A stretch of 64,000 nt of DNA from JAQVIJ01 sp041287365 (lineage in GTDB: Bacteria > Desulfobacterota > Dissulfuribacteria > Dissulfuribacterales > DYLC01): assembly GCA_041287365.1 (NCBI GenBank), contig JBEULL010000017.1, positions 1 through 64,000 of the forward strand, read 5' to 3'. Position 1 is the stretch's first letter. Every line of letters begins with the position of its first letter. Positions 1 to 8,170 of this stretch are shown in pieces. The translations under genes were made by a program, and so were the position numbers. The notes under the pieces are model-generated. The model saw only the letters and a list, made by a program, of their open reading frames with translations, ran no database searches and had not been told where the DNA came from.

Positions 1-3
1 CAA

Positions 4-154
4 CATATGGGAAGTCTCAAAAATTAGGAGTTTTGTTGAATAGCAAGGCGCGAGAAGGCGAAAAAGCTAAGCATACTCTTCGTATGTGAGCATTTTTCGC
101 TGACAAGCAACGCAGCTATCAGGCAAAAGAACAATTTTTGGGACTTCCCATATG
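4..154. repeat. 151-bp palindromic, MITE-like element
   Basis: The ends are 22-bp inverted repeats (4-25 and 133-154) that differ at one base. Inside is a second dyad: GCGAAAAA (58-65) pairs with TTTTTCGC (93-100), and GCATAC (71-76) pairs with GTATGT (82-87, one G-T pair). The motifs GCAAGGCGC (43-51) and CAACGCAGC (108-116) flank the core and recur in related form in the element at about 6531-6637. No coding capacity is seen, so it is a non-autonomous repeat or a large intergenic hairpin. Confidence 0.7.
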
Positions 155-208
155 GCATTCGGTAGTGCGCCCCCAGTATGAGTGTGAGACAGTGTGGTAT
201 GAGATATA

Positions 209-892
209 TCATGCCGGTATCACAATAGATAATTTTTGAGGGTCCATGCATAATGTCCAGCCTGTTTTGACTGTTTTTACTGAAAGATATTTCTTCAGAA
301 GCGAGGCAGGATAGAAGGTTTCAAATGCCTGTCGAGCTGAGTCCGTTTTTTGTTCTTCCGTAAACGGTGAGCCGTTCTGATTGAATGTTATGGAATATGC
401 CGCAGGATTGTCTGTAATTGAGCAAGTTATTTCAAAATTGCATGGTGTTTTGTGTCGCAGGTTTTCTATACTCAAGGCTATGCAGCTTCCGATTATTCCG
501 CGTGCCGTCGCTTCTTGCGCTGTAGTAAATACCTGCTTCTGAAACATGTTGATTGTTTTGGTTACCTTGTGTTTGAAAAATAAATCTGCATTCCAGAAAG
601 TCAGTTCTTGTTCTATCAGATCATTCAGAATGATTGGCTGGGCTTGTGTATTGTTTGTGTCGGCATGATTTGCCATACATTGTATCTGTTTTTCAAGCCT
701 TGTTATGTTCGCTTGCAGATTGTCGATTTGCTGCTGATTTATGGATTTGATTTTACTTATCAATTCTGTCTGCATGGAGATTACTTGTAATGGGCCGTTC
801 AGATTGTGGACAAGTCCTTTGAGTAGCATGGCTGTTAATTGAGCAGGAAGATTGTTGAAAAGATATTGGCATTCCTCAGTTGTAAGATTCAT
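209..892 (-). CDS. Small histidine-kinase-like protein (DHp-like, degenerate ATPase part)
   Basis: This 227-residue soluble protein has an H-box-like segment (GLVHNLNGPLQ, candidate phosphoacceptor His29) followed by a coiled-coil-like helical region. The C-terminal part has the size of an HATPase domain, but I see no clear N, G1 (DxGxG) or G2 box. It has no sensor domain and no membrane segment. It lies 17 bp downstream of a response regulator gene on the same strand, so the two form an operon. It may be a phosphotransfer or scaffold protein rather than an active kinase. The family assignment rests on the H-box and the context. Confidence 0.55.
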   Translation of the reverse strand: MNLTTEECQYLFNNLPAQLTAMLLKGLVHNLNGPLQVISMQTELISKIKSINQQQIDNLQANITRLEKQIQCMANHADTNNTQAQPIILNDLIEQELTFWNADLFFKHKVTKTINMFQKQVFTTAQEATARGIIGSCIALSIENLRHKTPCNFEITCSITDNPAAYSITFNQNGSPFTEEQKTDSARQAFETFYPASLLKKYLSVKTVKTGWTLCMDPQKLSIVIPA

Positions 893-909
893 AACCGGCC
901 TCTATAAGA

Positions 910-1581
910 TTATATTTGAGCAAACAGTTTCTGTTTCATGACATTGAATTCATTCAGAGATATCAGGCCTTTTTCATAAAGATTGCTCAGCCGTTCCAGG
1001 TGCGTCAGGAAATCGTTTTCGGTCTGGGGCTGCGCATAATAGGCGGACGGCGGTATGTCCGATGGATAGAGGAATATAGGCTGGCTGAGCTGAGCCGGCC
1101 GCTCTGTCTGTCGTAGGCTGTCAAGCTCCTCGATCCGCTTCAAAAGCGCCTGGTTTTCTTTGAGCAGGAGGATTCTTTCACAGGCATTCTGCACACTGAC
1201 CTCCAGCTCGTCCAGTCGAAACGGCTTGCGGATATAATCGTAGGCACCTCTGTGAATGGCCTCTATGGCGGTGTCGAGAGAGGCGTAGCCTGTCATGATG
1301 ATTATCATGATCTCCGGATAGAGTTCCTTGGCCCTTTTCATTACCTCCATGCCGTCAGCGCCAGGCATCATGAGGTCGGTGATGAGCAGATCGTGGGGCT
1401 GTGACTGAAGTGTAGTTATGGCCTCCAAGCCGTTGTAAACGATTTTGATCTGTCTGTCAGCACGGGCAAGGCTGTTTGCAAGCAGATCTCCCGTGGCCTT
1501 TTCGTCTTCTGCTATAAGAATGCTGATAGATGGGCGTTCATCTGTCATGGAGTAAGCCTGTTGAACGGAGTAGGGGCGCAT
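910..1581 (-). CDS. Response regulator with C-terminal SHOCT-like domain
   Basis: The REC domain covers about residues 18-140: the acidic pocket is at AEDE, the phospho-acceptor is Asp69 (ITDLMMPG), Thr97 lies in IMTGYA and Lys119 in RKPFR. A linker of about 45 residues with many Pro and Gln follows. The last 35 residues (DFLTHLERLSNLYEKGLI then SLNEFNVMKQKL) look like a SHOCT helical motif. There is no DNA-binding domain, so output is probably protein-protein. The kinase-like gene follows it. An internal ATG at codon 12 (1548) is an alternative start that would begin just before the REC domain; neither start has a strong ribosome binding site. Confidence 0.8.
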   Translation of the reverse strand: MRPYSVQQAYSMTDERPSISILIAEDEKATGDLLANSLARADRQIKIVYNGLEAITTLQSQPHDLLITDLMMPGADGMEVMKRAKELYPEIMIIIMTGYASLDTAIEAIHRGAYDYIRKPFRLDELEVSVQNACERILLLKENQALLKRIEELDSLRQTERPAQLSQPIFLYPSDIPPSAYYAQPQTENDFLTHLERLSNLYEKGLISLNEFNVMKQKLFAQI

Positions 1582-2029
1582 TACATGTGCCTAACATAGG
1601 GTGAACCCATAAAACCCGTAGGGGCGAGATAACTTTACCCTTATGCAACTATATGACATTTTTTTTGAAAGATGTAAATAGCTGTTGAGCGTTGTTATGG
1701 GGATGATGTGGATTTTTGAGCTTGTTTTTTGTAGTGAATGGTGGTAAAGGGCATAAAAATCGCAGCTTTCTTCATTTGCCCGTGTAGTGAGTCAGTAAAC
1801 CGCGGTAGCAAATGTCCACGCTGCCGGCTCACGGATTCAGGGCCTTTTTATTTCGAGGTATGAACAAAATTAAATGGAAGACTATCACAGTTTAAGCTTA
1901 TTTCGTTTGACTTTCAAATTCGGCGCCGCTACGCAACCGAGGCTGCTGCACATGTGACGGTTTTGCACGCCCTGCTTTATGTGCCTGTTCGCTTGCGGCA
2001 TTTCGGTTTGCGGAGTGTGGAGGTGTACA
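1582..2029. other. Intergenic region between divergent regulators and mgtA
   Basis: This 448-bp stretch separates the divergent two-component pair from mgtA. No gene is supported in it. It is AT-rich near 1660-1740 and contains the possible structured leader at 1749-1832. A reading frame in phase with mgtA is open from 1979, but the well-placed ribosome binding site puts the mgtA start at 2030. I found no confident -35/-10 pair. Confidence 0.5.
1749..1832 (+). promoter_or_regulatory. Candidate structured 5' leader of mgtA
   Basis: Several nested complementarities lie within 84 nt. GGGCA (1749-1753) can pair with TGCCC (1777-1781). GTGAG (1787-1791) can pair with CTCAC (1828-1832), enclosing GGTAGC (1804-1809) with GCTGCC (1820-1825). 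In addition CATTTGC (1773-1779) is complementary to GCAAATG (1808-1814), which would give an alternative fold or a pseudoknot exclusive with the other two helices. It does not match the M-box or other riboswitch consensus sequences I know. The position ahead of a Mg2+ transporter makes a regulatory role plausible but unproven. Confidence 0.35.
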
Positions 2030-4693
2030 GTGCAAGGGCAAAATTCGTTCAAAACAGACCCCCTTCTCAAGGAAAACAATTCAGGACTCGGCCAGACAGG
2101 GGCGGGTGCAGAGTCCAGGTTCATAGAATTCTGTCTGACGCCCCTTCAGGAAGTGCTTTCAAGGCTCAATACCTCAATAAACGGGCTGTCCTCGGAAGAA
2201 GCCGGCCGCAGATTGACTGAATACGGGCCGAACGAGCCTGCCGAAACCAAAAGACTGGGACTTTTACGGGAACTCCTTTTGAGATTGAAAAACCCGTTGA
2301 ATCTTCAGTTGGCGGCCATAGCCTTTCTATCCTTTTTGCTTGGAGAGGCGTTGGCCGCAGCTATTGTTCTGTCTATGATCCTCCTGAGCATTGGGTTGTC
2401 GTTCGTGTTGGACAGGCGCTCCACAAAGGCCGTTGAGGCACTTGGCAAGCGTGTCCAGTCCAGGACCGTTGTGCTTCGAGACGGCGTAGAGACGGAGATT
2501 CGAATCTCCGAGGTCGTACCAGGGGATATCGTGGTGCTCAGCGCCGGCTCCATCATACCTGCCGATGTGCGTTTGATTACCACCAAGGATTTTTTTGTCA
2601 GTGAGTCGGCCCTGACAGGTGAATCCATGCCGGTGGAAAAGACCTCTACGTCCTTGCCCGACGGCCGGATAAACACAGCCATCGCCTTGAGTAACGCCTG
2701 CTTCCTGGGGACATTCGTAGTCAGTGGAGCGGCCAGGGCCCTGGTAGTCAATACAGGGAAAAATACGCTTTTCGGCTCCATTGCCCAAAGCCTTACAGAG
2801 CATCGGCACGAGACGAGTTTCGACAAAGGGATTAAGTCGCTGACCTGGCTGCTGATGCGTCTTATGCTGGTAGTCGTGTCCGTGGTCTTTTTGATCGTGG
2901 GATTGACTAAAGGAAACTGGCTGGAGGCCCTGCTTTTTGGCCTTTCCGTGGCCGTTGGCCTTACTCCTGAAATGCTTCCCATGATTTTGACCGTAAACTT
3001 GGCAAAGGGCGCCTTGAGCATGGCCAAAAAGAAGGTCATCGTCAAACAACTTCCCGCCATTCAGAACTTCGGTGCCATAGATATTCTGTGCACGGACAAG
3101 ACAGGTACGCTCACGCAGGACCGAGTGGTGCTGGAGAGGCATGTGGACATCATCGGGAACGAAAGCGAGGACGTCCTGAGTTATGCCTATCTCAACAGTT
3201 ATTATCAGACGGGTCTCAGAAGCCTCATCGACCGCGCAGTGCTCGACTACACGAATCTGGATGCGGAACGCAATTGCAGGCTGGTGGACGAGCTGCCTTT
3301 TGATTTTCAGCGTAAACGGATGTCCGTGGTGGTGGACTATGAAGGCGACCATGTGCTCATCTGCAAAGGTGCAGTGGAGGAGATATATGGCTGTTGTACG
3401 CACTATCAGATAGGTGACGAGGTATATCCGCTTATCGATCTGCTTCGAGCCGAGCTCTTCGAGGACGTGGAGGAGCTGGGCAGAAACGGTTTTCGTGTGC
3501 TGGGAGTCGCCTATCGGGAGTTTTCCAGAAATAAGACCTCTTTTACTGTGGCGGATGAAAGCAATCTGATCCTGTTGGGTTATATGGCATTTTACGACCC
3601 ACCCAAGGATTCGGCCATGGACGCCATTCGCATGCTCAAAAAGGCAGGGGTCAATATGAAGGTGTTGACCGGCGACAATGCCCTGGTGACTCAGAAGGTG
3701 TGTGTGGATGTAGGGTTGCCGGTGACTCGTGTGGTGACTGGCAGCGAGCTGGCCGCTATGTCTGAAAGGGATTTTGCCAAGGCGGTGCACGAGGCCCAGG
3801 CCTTCGTCAAGCTCAGCCCTTCTCAGAAGGAACAGATAGTAAAGGAGTTTCGCTCTCATGGTCATGTGGTGGGGTTTATGGGAGACGGCATCAATGACGT
3901 CCCGGCCCTGAAGGCTGCGGATGTGGGTATATCTGTGGATTCGGCTGTTGATGTGGCCAAGGAGGCCGCGGACATAGTGCTTTTGGAGAAGAGCCTTTTG
4001 GTGCTGGAAGAGGGCATTTTGGAGGGCAGGCGTGTCTTCATGAACATCATAAAATACATTCGAATGGGCGCCAGTTCCAATTTCGGCAACATGTTCAGCG
4101 TGATAGGGGCCAGTTATCTCTTGCCTTTTTTGCCCATGCAGCCTATTCAGATACTTGTCAACAATCTGCTCTATGATTTTTCCCAGACAGGCATTCCAAC
4201 AGACAACGTGGACGAGGAACTCGTTGCAAAGCCGCTCAAATGGGACATCGAAGGCATCAAGCGTTTTATTTTTTGTATAGGCCCTATCAGTTCCATATTC
4301 GACTATGCCACCTTCGCCCTGATGTGGTTTTATTATCGGGCCAATATCTTCGTAGATGCAACGGCCACTGCGGCTCAGAAGGGTTATGCCGAGAGCCTTT
4401 TTCAGACAGGCTGGTTTGTGGAATCCCTTATAACACAGACCCTTATCGTTTATATCATAAGAACTAAACGAATACCTTTTGTGGAGAGTCAGCCGTCCCT
4501 GCCCATGCTCCTCGTCACTTTGATGGTCATGGCCTGTTGCGCCTGGCTGCCTTATTCACCTCTTGCTTCATATCTGGGTCTGGTGTCGCTTCCTGCGTCT
4601 TATTGGTTCTGGATAGCCGGATTCATGCTGTCCTATGGCGTTATAACCCACTGGGTCAAGTTGTGGTTCTATAAAAAATATAGAGGTCATTGA
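2030..4693 (+). CDS. mgtA: P-type ATPase, Mg2+-importing MgtA/MgtB type
   Basis: The protein imports Mg2+ across the inner membrane at the cost of ATP. It has the full P-type order: cation-transporter N domain, membrane helices, actuator TGES (about Thr196), phosphorylated Asp356 in DKTGTLT, hinge GDGIND (about 618), and a C-terminal membrane domain. The long C-terminal region with GPISSIFDYATF is typical of the IIIB (MgtA) group. I chose a GTG start at 2030 because GGAGG sits 6 nt upstream (2019-2023); an upstream in-frame ATG at 1979 would add 17 Cys-rich, unconserved residues and has no such site. The length of 887 residues fits the family. An EIIA-like gene follows with almost no gap, which suggests co-expression. 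Confidence 0.92.
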   Translation: MQGQNSFKTDPLLKENNSGLGQTGAGAESRFIEFCLTPLQEVLSRLNTSINGLSSEEAGRRLTEYGPNEPAETKRLGLLRELLLRLKNPLNLQLAAIAFLSFLLGEALAAAIVLSMILLSIGLSFVLDRRSTKAVEALGKRVQSRTVVLRDGVETEIRISEVVPGDIVVLSAGSIIPADVRLITTKDFFVSESALTGESMPVEKTSTSLPDGRINTAIALSNACFLGTFVVSGAARALVVNTGKNTLFGSIAQSLTEHRHETSFDKGIKSLTWLLMRLMLVVVSVVFLIVGLTKGNWLEALLFGLSVAVGLTPEMLPMILTVNLAKGALSMAKKKVIVKQLPAIQNFGAIDILCTDKTGTLTQDRVVLERHVDIIGNESEDVLSYAYLNSYYQTGLRSLIDRAVLDYTNLDAERNCRLVDELPFDFQRKRMSVVVDYEGDHVLICKGAVEEIYGCCTHYQIGDEVYPLIDLLRAELFEDVEELGRNGFRVLGVAYREFSRNKTSFTVADESNLILLGYMAFYDPPKDSAMDAIRMLKKAGVNMKVLTGDNALVTQKVCVDVGLPVTRVVTGSELAAMSERDFAKAVHEAQAFVKLSPSQKEQIVKEFRSHGHVVGFMGDGINDVPALKAADVGISVDSAVDVAKEAADIVLLEKSLLVLEEGILEGRRVFMNIIKYIRMGASSNFGNMFSVIGASYLLPFLPMQPIQILVNNLLYDFSQTGIPTDNVDEELVAKPLKWDIEGIKRFIFCIGPISSIFDYATFALMWFYYRANIFVDATATAAQKGYAESLFQTGWFVESLITQTLIVYIIRTKRIPFVESQPSLPMLLVTLMVMACCAWLPYSPLASYLGLVSLPASYWFWIAGFMLSYGVITHWVKLWFYKKYRGH

Positions 4694-4695
4694 TC

Positions 4696-5502
4696 ATGGA
4701 TACACTTTTAGATGCCCTTCAGGAAGGGAGGTTGTTCGAACTACCGGAGAACGACAAGGCGGATGCCATGCAGTTTCTCGCCCATATCATAGAGGCCTTT
4801 CCCGACATACCGCCTGGCACTGATATCGTGTCCGATGTCCTGGCTCGAGAAAAGGCCATCAATTCCTCCATAGGCAACGGGTGGGCATGCCCCCATGCAA
4901 AGGTGCCTTTTGAAGGGGACCTCATGTGTGTCGTTGGATGGAGCCCTACCGGCATCGATTACGGGGCCAAGGATGGCCGTCCTGTTTCCCTGATGGTCAT
5001 GCACCTTGTGCCAATAAATCAGCGGAATCATTACCTGCGAGAGATTTCCATACTGGCCAAGGCCATAGAGGCCAGACCCGATGTATCGAGATTGGAGCAG
5101 TCAGCGGACTTGAACGATGTCAGAAATTATCTTCTTGACCTGATTTCCGAGACCAAGGGGATAGTCGGGCCTGATTCCCGAGCCCGTATGATAAAACTCC
5201 AGGCCAAGATGATGCCGGAGCCTCATGGAGTGTGGGATGTGGCCGGCCTGACGGTGGAGCCGGTTAACCTCATATTTGGGCCCGGCATGCAGAAGCCCTT
5301 GGTCTTGGGCCATAACGCCGGACTGGTGGAATGGCTGGACAGTAGTTCCGGTGTGCTGGAGCGCATCGAGAGTGACGGCTTTTACCAGAATGGAAGCTGG
5401 CGTATCATGCGCTGGCAAAGCACCACCTTTCATGGGGGGCGAGCGCTCTACAAGTGCATCGCTATGGCGACCGGTGGTTTGCCGGCTCGAAAATCCAGAT
5501 AA
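4696..5502 (+). CDS. PTS EIIA (type 2)-like protein with unknown C-terminal domain
   Basis: Residues about 1-155 match the PTS EIIA type-2 (fructose/mannitol/Ntr) domain: CPHAKVP carries the phosphorylatable His67 and is followed by the GIDYGAKDGRPVSL strand and ILAKAI helix. The last 95 residues form a domain I do not recognise. Start ATG 4696 is preceded by AGAGGT at 4682-4687; a TTG at 4690 is an alternative. The gene begins 2 nt after the mgtA stop, so translation is probably coupled. No sugar permease, HPr or EI gene is nearby, so a regulatory role toward the Mg2+ ATPase is the simplest inference, by analogy with EIIANtr control of K+ transport. Confidence 0.75.
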   Translation: MDTLLDALQEGRLFELPENDKADAMQFLAHIIEAFPDIPPGTDIVSDVLAREKAINSSIGNGWACPHAKVPFEGDLMCVVGWSPTGIDYGAKDGRPVSLMVMHLVPINQRNHYLREISILAKAIEARPDVSRLEQSADLNDVRNYLLDLISETKGIVGPDSRARMIKLQAKMMPEPHGVWDVAGLTVEPVNLIFGPGMQKPLVLGHNAGLVEWLDSSSGVLERIESDGFYQNGSWRIMRWQSTTFHGGRALYKCIAMATGGLPARKSR

Positions 5503-5550
5503 AAGCGCTGTGGCATTGCGGTCTGATGCGGATTTCTTGGCATCAAAGCC

Positions 5551-5579
5551 TTGACAAAGCAAAAAACGGCGTGTTAACA
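5551..5579 (+). promoter_or_regulatory. Candidate sigma70 promoter for porGDAB
   Basis: TTGACA at 5551-5556 is a perfect -35 box; after 17 nt comes TTAACA (5574-5579), a weak -10 box. It would give a leader of about 390 nt to porG. Confidence 0.4.
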
Positions 5580-5715
5580 AGAAGGCAGTCTGTGCAATAC
5601 CATGCCTCTGTTTGTGCGGTTTATTACAAGATGTTCTCCTGGCAGGTTTGGCCTGATTCTGTTGTGTCGTTCATGCAAAATCATCATAAAGTCTTTTTGG
5701 GCAGCGCAGGGAGCT

Positions 5716-5803
5716 TGTCGTTGCGGGCGAAGCCAAGCATCGATTCTTAAGACGGGGCCCTGTAATGGGATTGTTTCGTTGCGGTCGCTCCTTGAAATGA
5801 CGA
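5716..5803. repeat. Degenerate REP-like inverted repeat
   Basis: The left arm (5716-5746) contains GTCGTTGCGGGCGAAGCC and the right arm (5764-5803) contains GGGATTGTTTCGTTGCGG and a terminal AATGACG. They are diverged inverted copies of the common dispersed sequence of the type GTCATTGCGAG-GAAGCAATC seen in many bacterial genomes. Confidence 0.55.
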
Positions 5804-5970
5804 AGGGTGATCAGAAGGATTGTCCTTACAAGTATTACAATGGGGATTGCAACGAGGATTACGATGGGTATGGCTTGGTCCCGTCAAAATACTTGCAGCG
5901 TATTGATGGCAGGTTATCGTCGCTGTTTATACTTGGTAATGTATTCAATTCACTAAAAGGAGTCTCAGAC

Positions 5971-6519
5971 ATGAAAGAAGTACGACTTCATGGTCGCGGC
6001 GGTCAAGGTGGTGTCACCTCCGCGGAGCTGGTGGCCACGGCAGCCATAGCTGAAGGCCGATATGCCCAGGCATTTCCGAGTTTTGGGCCGGAGCGTAGGG
6101 GTGCGCCTGTTGCTGCCTTTGTGCGAGTCAGTGACACACAGATCCGCACAAGGGAAAAGGTCTATCATCCGGATATAGTTTTGGTGCTGGATGCGTCCTT
6201 GCCTGGCATTGTAAAGGTTTCAGACGGGTTGAAGGATGGCGGAATAGTCATTCTTAATTCTTCTCTGTGTGAAGCCGATATTCGCAAACAGTTCGGCATC
6301 ACGGCTCAATTGGCTGTGGTGGATGCCAATACCATAGCCAAAGAGGTGCTTGGTATCCCCATCACCAATACCACTATGCTCGGTGCGCTTTTGAAGGCAA
6401 CCGGCATAACCGGTTTGGACGCCATCAGCGACGCCCTTGACAAGCGCTTCGGCAAGCTGGCGGAGAAAAACAAGGTGGCTCTGAGAAGGGCCTATGAAGA
6501 GACCAGAATTTACGGTTGA
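5971..6519 (+). CDS. porG: Pyruvate:ferredoxin oxidoreductase, gamma subunit
   Basis: This is the gamma subunit of the four-subunit 2-oxoacid:ferredoxin oxidoreductase that cleaves pyruvate to acetyl-CoA, CO2 and reduced ferredoxin, or runs in reverse. The family signature GRGGQGGVTSAELVA is at residues 8-22, followed by SFGPERRG. The start at 5971 has AAGGAG 8 nt upstream (5957-5962). The 182-residue length is usual. It is the first gene of porGDAB; a 176-bp gap holding a palindromic repeat separates it from porD. Confidence 0.9.
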   Translation: MKEVRLHGRGGQGGVTSAELVATAAIAEGRYAQAFPSFGPERRGAPVAAFVRVSDTQIRTREKVYHPDIVLVLDASLPGIVKVSDGLKDGGIVILNSSLCEADIRKQFGITAQLAVVDANTIAKEVLGIPITNTTMLGALLKATGITGLDAISDALDKRFGKLAEKNKVALRRAYEETRIYG

Positions 6520-6530
6520 TGGCGTCGCAA

Positions 6531-6637
6531 AATCCTGCCGTCTGCTGTGTTGCGATGTATCCCTCGTCACTGCGGCGTACCTTAAAAGTACGCTTTATTC
6601 ATCGAGAGTTGCGCCCTTTGCAGACAGCGGTTTTTGC
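6531..6637. repeat. Palindromic intergenic repeat within the por operon
   Basis: The core is GCGTAC (6575-6580) facing GTACGC (6588-6593). An outer stem pairs GTCTGC (6540-6545) with GCAGAC (6620-6625). On the complementary strand it contains GCAAAGGGCGC and CAACACAGC flanking the core, parallel to the element at 4-154. It lies between porG and porD, where it could affect relative expression or mRNA stability. Confidence 0.6.
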
Positions 6638-6695
6638 TCAGCCATTCATCAACAATGACTTTTTGCAAGAACATTAAGCTGTTAAGGAGAAGAAT

Positions 6696-7007
6696 ATGGC
6701 AATAAACGACGCCATTATAGGATGGAAGACACTGCCTTTCGGCGGCCATGTATTGGAGCCGGGTAGTACGGTCAAGTTTAAGACAGGGGACTGGAAATCC
6801 CAGCATCCTGTCACAGATAATTCCAAGTGCATCAAATGCGGCATGTGCTGGATATTTTGTCCGGAGATGGCCTATCAGCAGACTGAAGAGGGCTTTTATG
6901 TGGCAAATCTTGATTATTGCAAGGGGTGTGGCATCTGCGCCCATGAGTGCCCCAAGAATGCCATCACAATGATTGCAGAGGAGGGCGGAAAATGTCAAAG
7001 CGCGTAG
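6696..7007 (+). CDS. porD: Pyruvate:ferredoxin oxidoreductase, delta subunit
   Basis: This 103-residue ferredoxin-like subunit carries two 4Fe-4S binding motifs, CIKCGMCWIFCP and CKGCGICAHECP, which pass electrons from the TPP site of PorAB to soluble ferredoxin. The N-terminal stretch with VLEPGSTVKFKTGDWK is typical of PorD. A ribosome binding site AAGGAG lies just upstream. The 3' end overlaps the porA start by 16 nt. Confidence 0.92.
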   Translation: MAINDAIIGWKTLPFGGHVLEPGSTVKFKTGDWKSQHPVTDNSKCIKCGMCWIFCPEMAYQQTEEGFYVANLDYCKGCGICAHECPKNAITMIAEEGGKCQSA

Positions 7008-8170
7008 GAGTTGAAGTTTCCATTGCAGTGGCAGACGCTGTAGCCCTTGCAAGGGCCGAGGTGATTTCTGCATATCCCATTACACCTCAGACTCATATAG
7101 TTGAGCATCTGTCTGAGTTGGTGGCTAATGGTCATTTGGATGCCGAGTTTATTCCCGTGGAGTCTGAGCATGCAGCCATGAGCTGTGCGTGTGGTTCTTC
7201 CGCAGCCGGTGCCAGGACGTTTACAGCCACCAGCTCTCAAGGGCTTTCTCTGATGAGCGAGATACTTTATCATCCAGGGCCCATGAGACTTCCTATAGTC
7301 ATGGTGGTGGCCAATCGAGCCTTGGCCGCTCCCATCAGTATCTGGAACGACCATCAGGATATCATGGTGCAGAGGGATATCGGCTGGATACAGACCTTTG
7401 CGGAAAACGGCCAGGAGGCAGTGGATCTGCTGCTGCATGCCTTCAGAGTGGCTGAAGACAAGCGTGTGGCCCTGCCTTTTATCGTAAACATAGACGGCTT
7501 TACCCTGAGCCATGTGATAGAGCCCATCATCATGCCGGATCAGGAGGATGTGGATAGATATATTCCAGCATTCAAGCCTCATTATCGACTGGATCCGAGA
7601 AAGCCCATAAGTATGGGGCCGGTAGGGATTCCAGAGGTATATACCGAGGAAAAAATGGCTCACAACGAGGTCTTGAAGGCATCCAAACGTGTCATTCTGC
7701 AGGGTTGGAAGGAGTTTGCCGAGATATTCGGTAGACAATACAATCCGGTAGAGGTATATCGCACCGAGGATGCCGAGACCCTGTTGGTCACCATGGGCAG
7801 TATCTCCGAGACTGCCATGACTGCGGTGGATGAGATGCGCAATGCCGGCAAAAAGGTCGGTTTGGTGCGTATCAGGCTCTGGAGACCCTTCCCTGGCCCT
7901 GAATTCAGAAAGGCCATCGGCAAGGCCAAGACTCTGGCCGTGATCGACAGATGTCTGCCTCCGGGCGCGGTATGCGGTCCTGTGGGTGCAGAACTGCGTT
8001 CCCTTCTCTATCGTGTGCCAGGCGCGCCGAAGATATTCAGCTTTGTGGCAGGCCTGGGCGGCAGAGATGTGACCGTTGACAGATTCAAGGAGATAGTGGA
8101 CAAGGCAGATATGTATGCCAAAAAACGTCCTGTAGAACTTTATGAAGTGATAGGGGTGCGCGAAAAATGA
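6992..8170 (+). CDS. porA: Pyruvate:ferredoxin oxidoreductase, alpha subunit
   Basis: PorA provides the pyrimidine-binding half of the thiamine diphosphate site. YPITPQT near residue 27 is the hallmark, followed by the conserved ESEHAAM and TATSSQGLSLM segments. The start MSKRVGVEVS at 6992 overlaps the end of porD and has GAGGGCGG upstream. The upstream open frame to 6947 is the porD region in another phase. Length 392 residues. Its stop overlaps the porB start (ATGA). Confidence 0.93.
   Translation: MSKRVGVEVSIAVADAVALARAEVISAYPITPQTHIVEHLSELVANGHLDAEFIPVESEHAAMSCACGSSAAGARTFTATSSQGLSLMSEILYHPGPMRLPIVMVVANRALAAPISIWNDHQDIMVQRDIGWIQTFAENGQEAVDLLLHAFRVAEDKRVALPFIVNIDGFTLSHVIEPIIMPDQEDVDRYIPAFKPHYRLDPRKPISMGPVGIPEVYTEEKMAHNEVLKASKRVILQGWKEFAEIFGRQYNPVEVYRTEDAETLLVTMGSISETAMTAVDEMRNAGKKVGLVRIRLWRPFPGPEFRKAIGKAKTLAVIDRCLPPGAVCGPVGAELRSLLYRVPGAPKIFSFVAGLGGRDVTVDRFKEIVDKADMYAKKRPVELYEVIGVREK

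Larger units (their letters stand above)
5503..5970. other. Intergenic region upstream of porG
   Basis: No gene is supported in these 468 bp. It contains a promoter-like pair at 5551-5579 and a degenerate dispersed repeat at 5716-5803. The porG frame stays open upstream to about 5602, but the translated stretch has no relation to the conserved PorG N terminus, so I read it as non-coding. Confidence 0.5.

Noticed and set aside
1749..1832. M-box, cobalamin, c-di-GMP or fluoride riboswitch
   Set aside because: The conserved cores of these classes are not present; only the pairing potential remains.
1979..2029. Longer N terminus for MgtA from ATG 1979
   Set aside because: GGAGG at 2019-2023 fits the GTG at 2030; the extra 17 residues are unconserved.
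2327..3865. 512-codon antisense open frame in mgtA
   Set aside because: It is the mirror of a conserved ATPase gene with no ribosome site and no recognisable sequence.
5602..5970. N-terminal extension of porG
   Set aside because: The frame is open but contains a degenerate dispersed repeat, and the conserved PorG start with ribosome site is at 5971.
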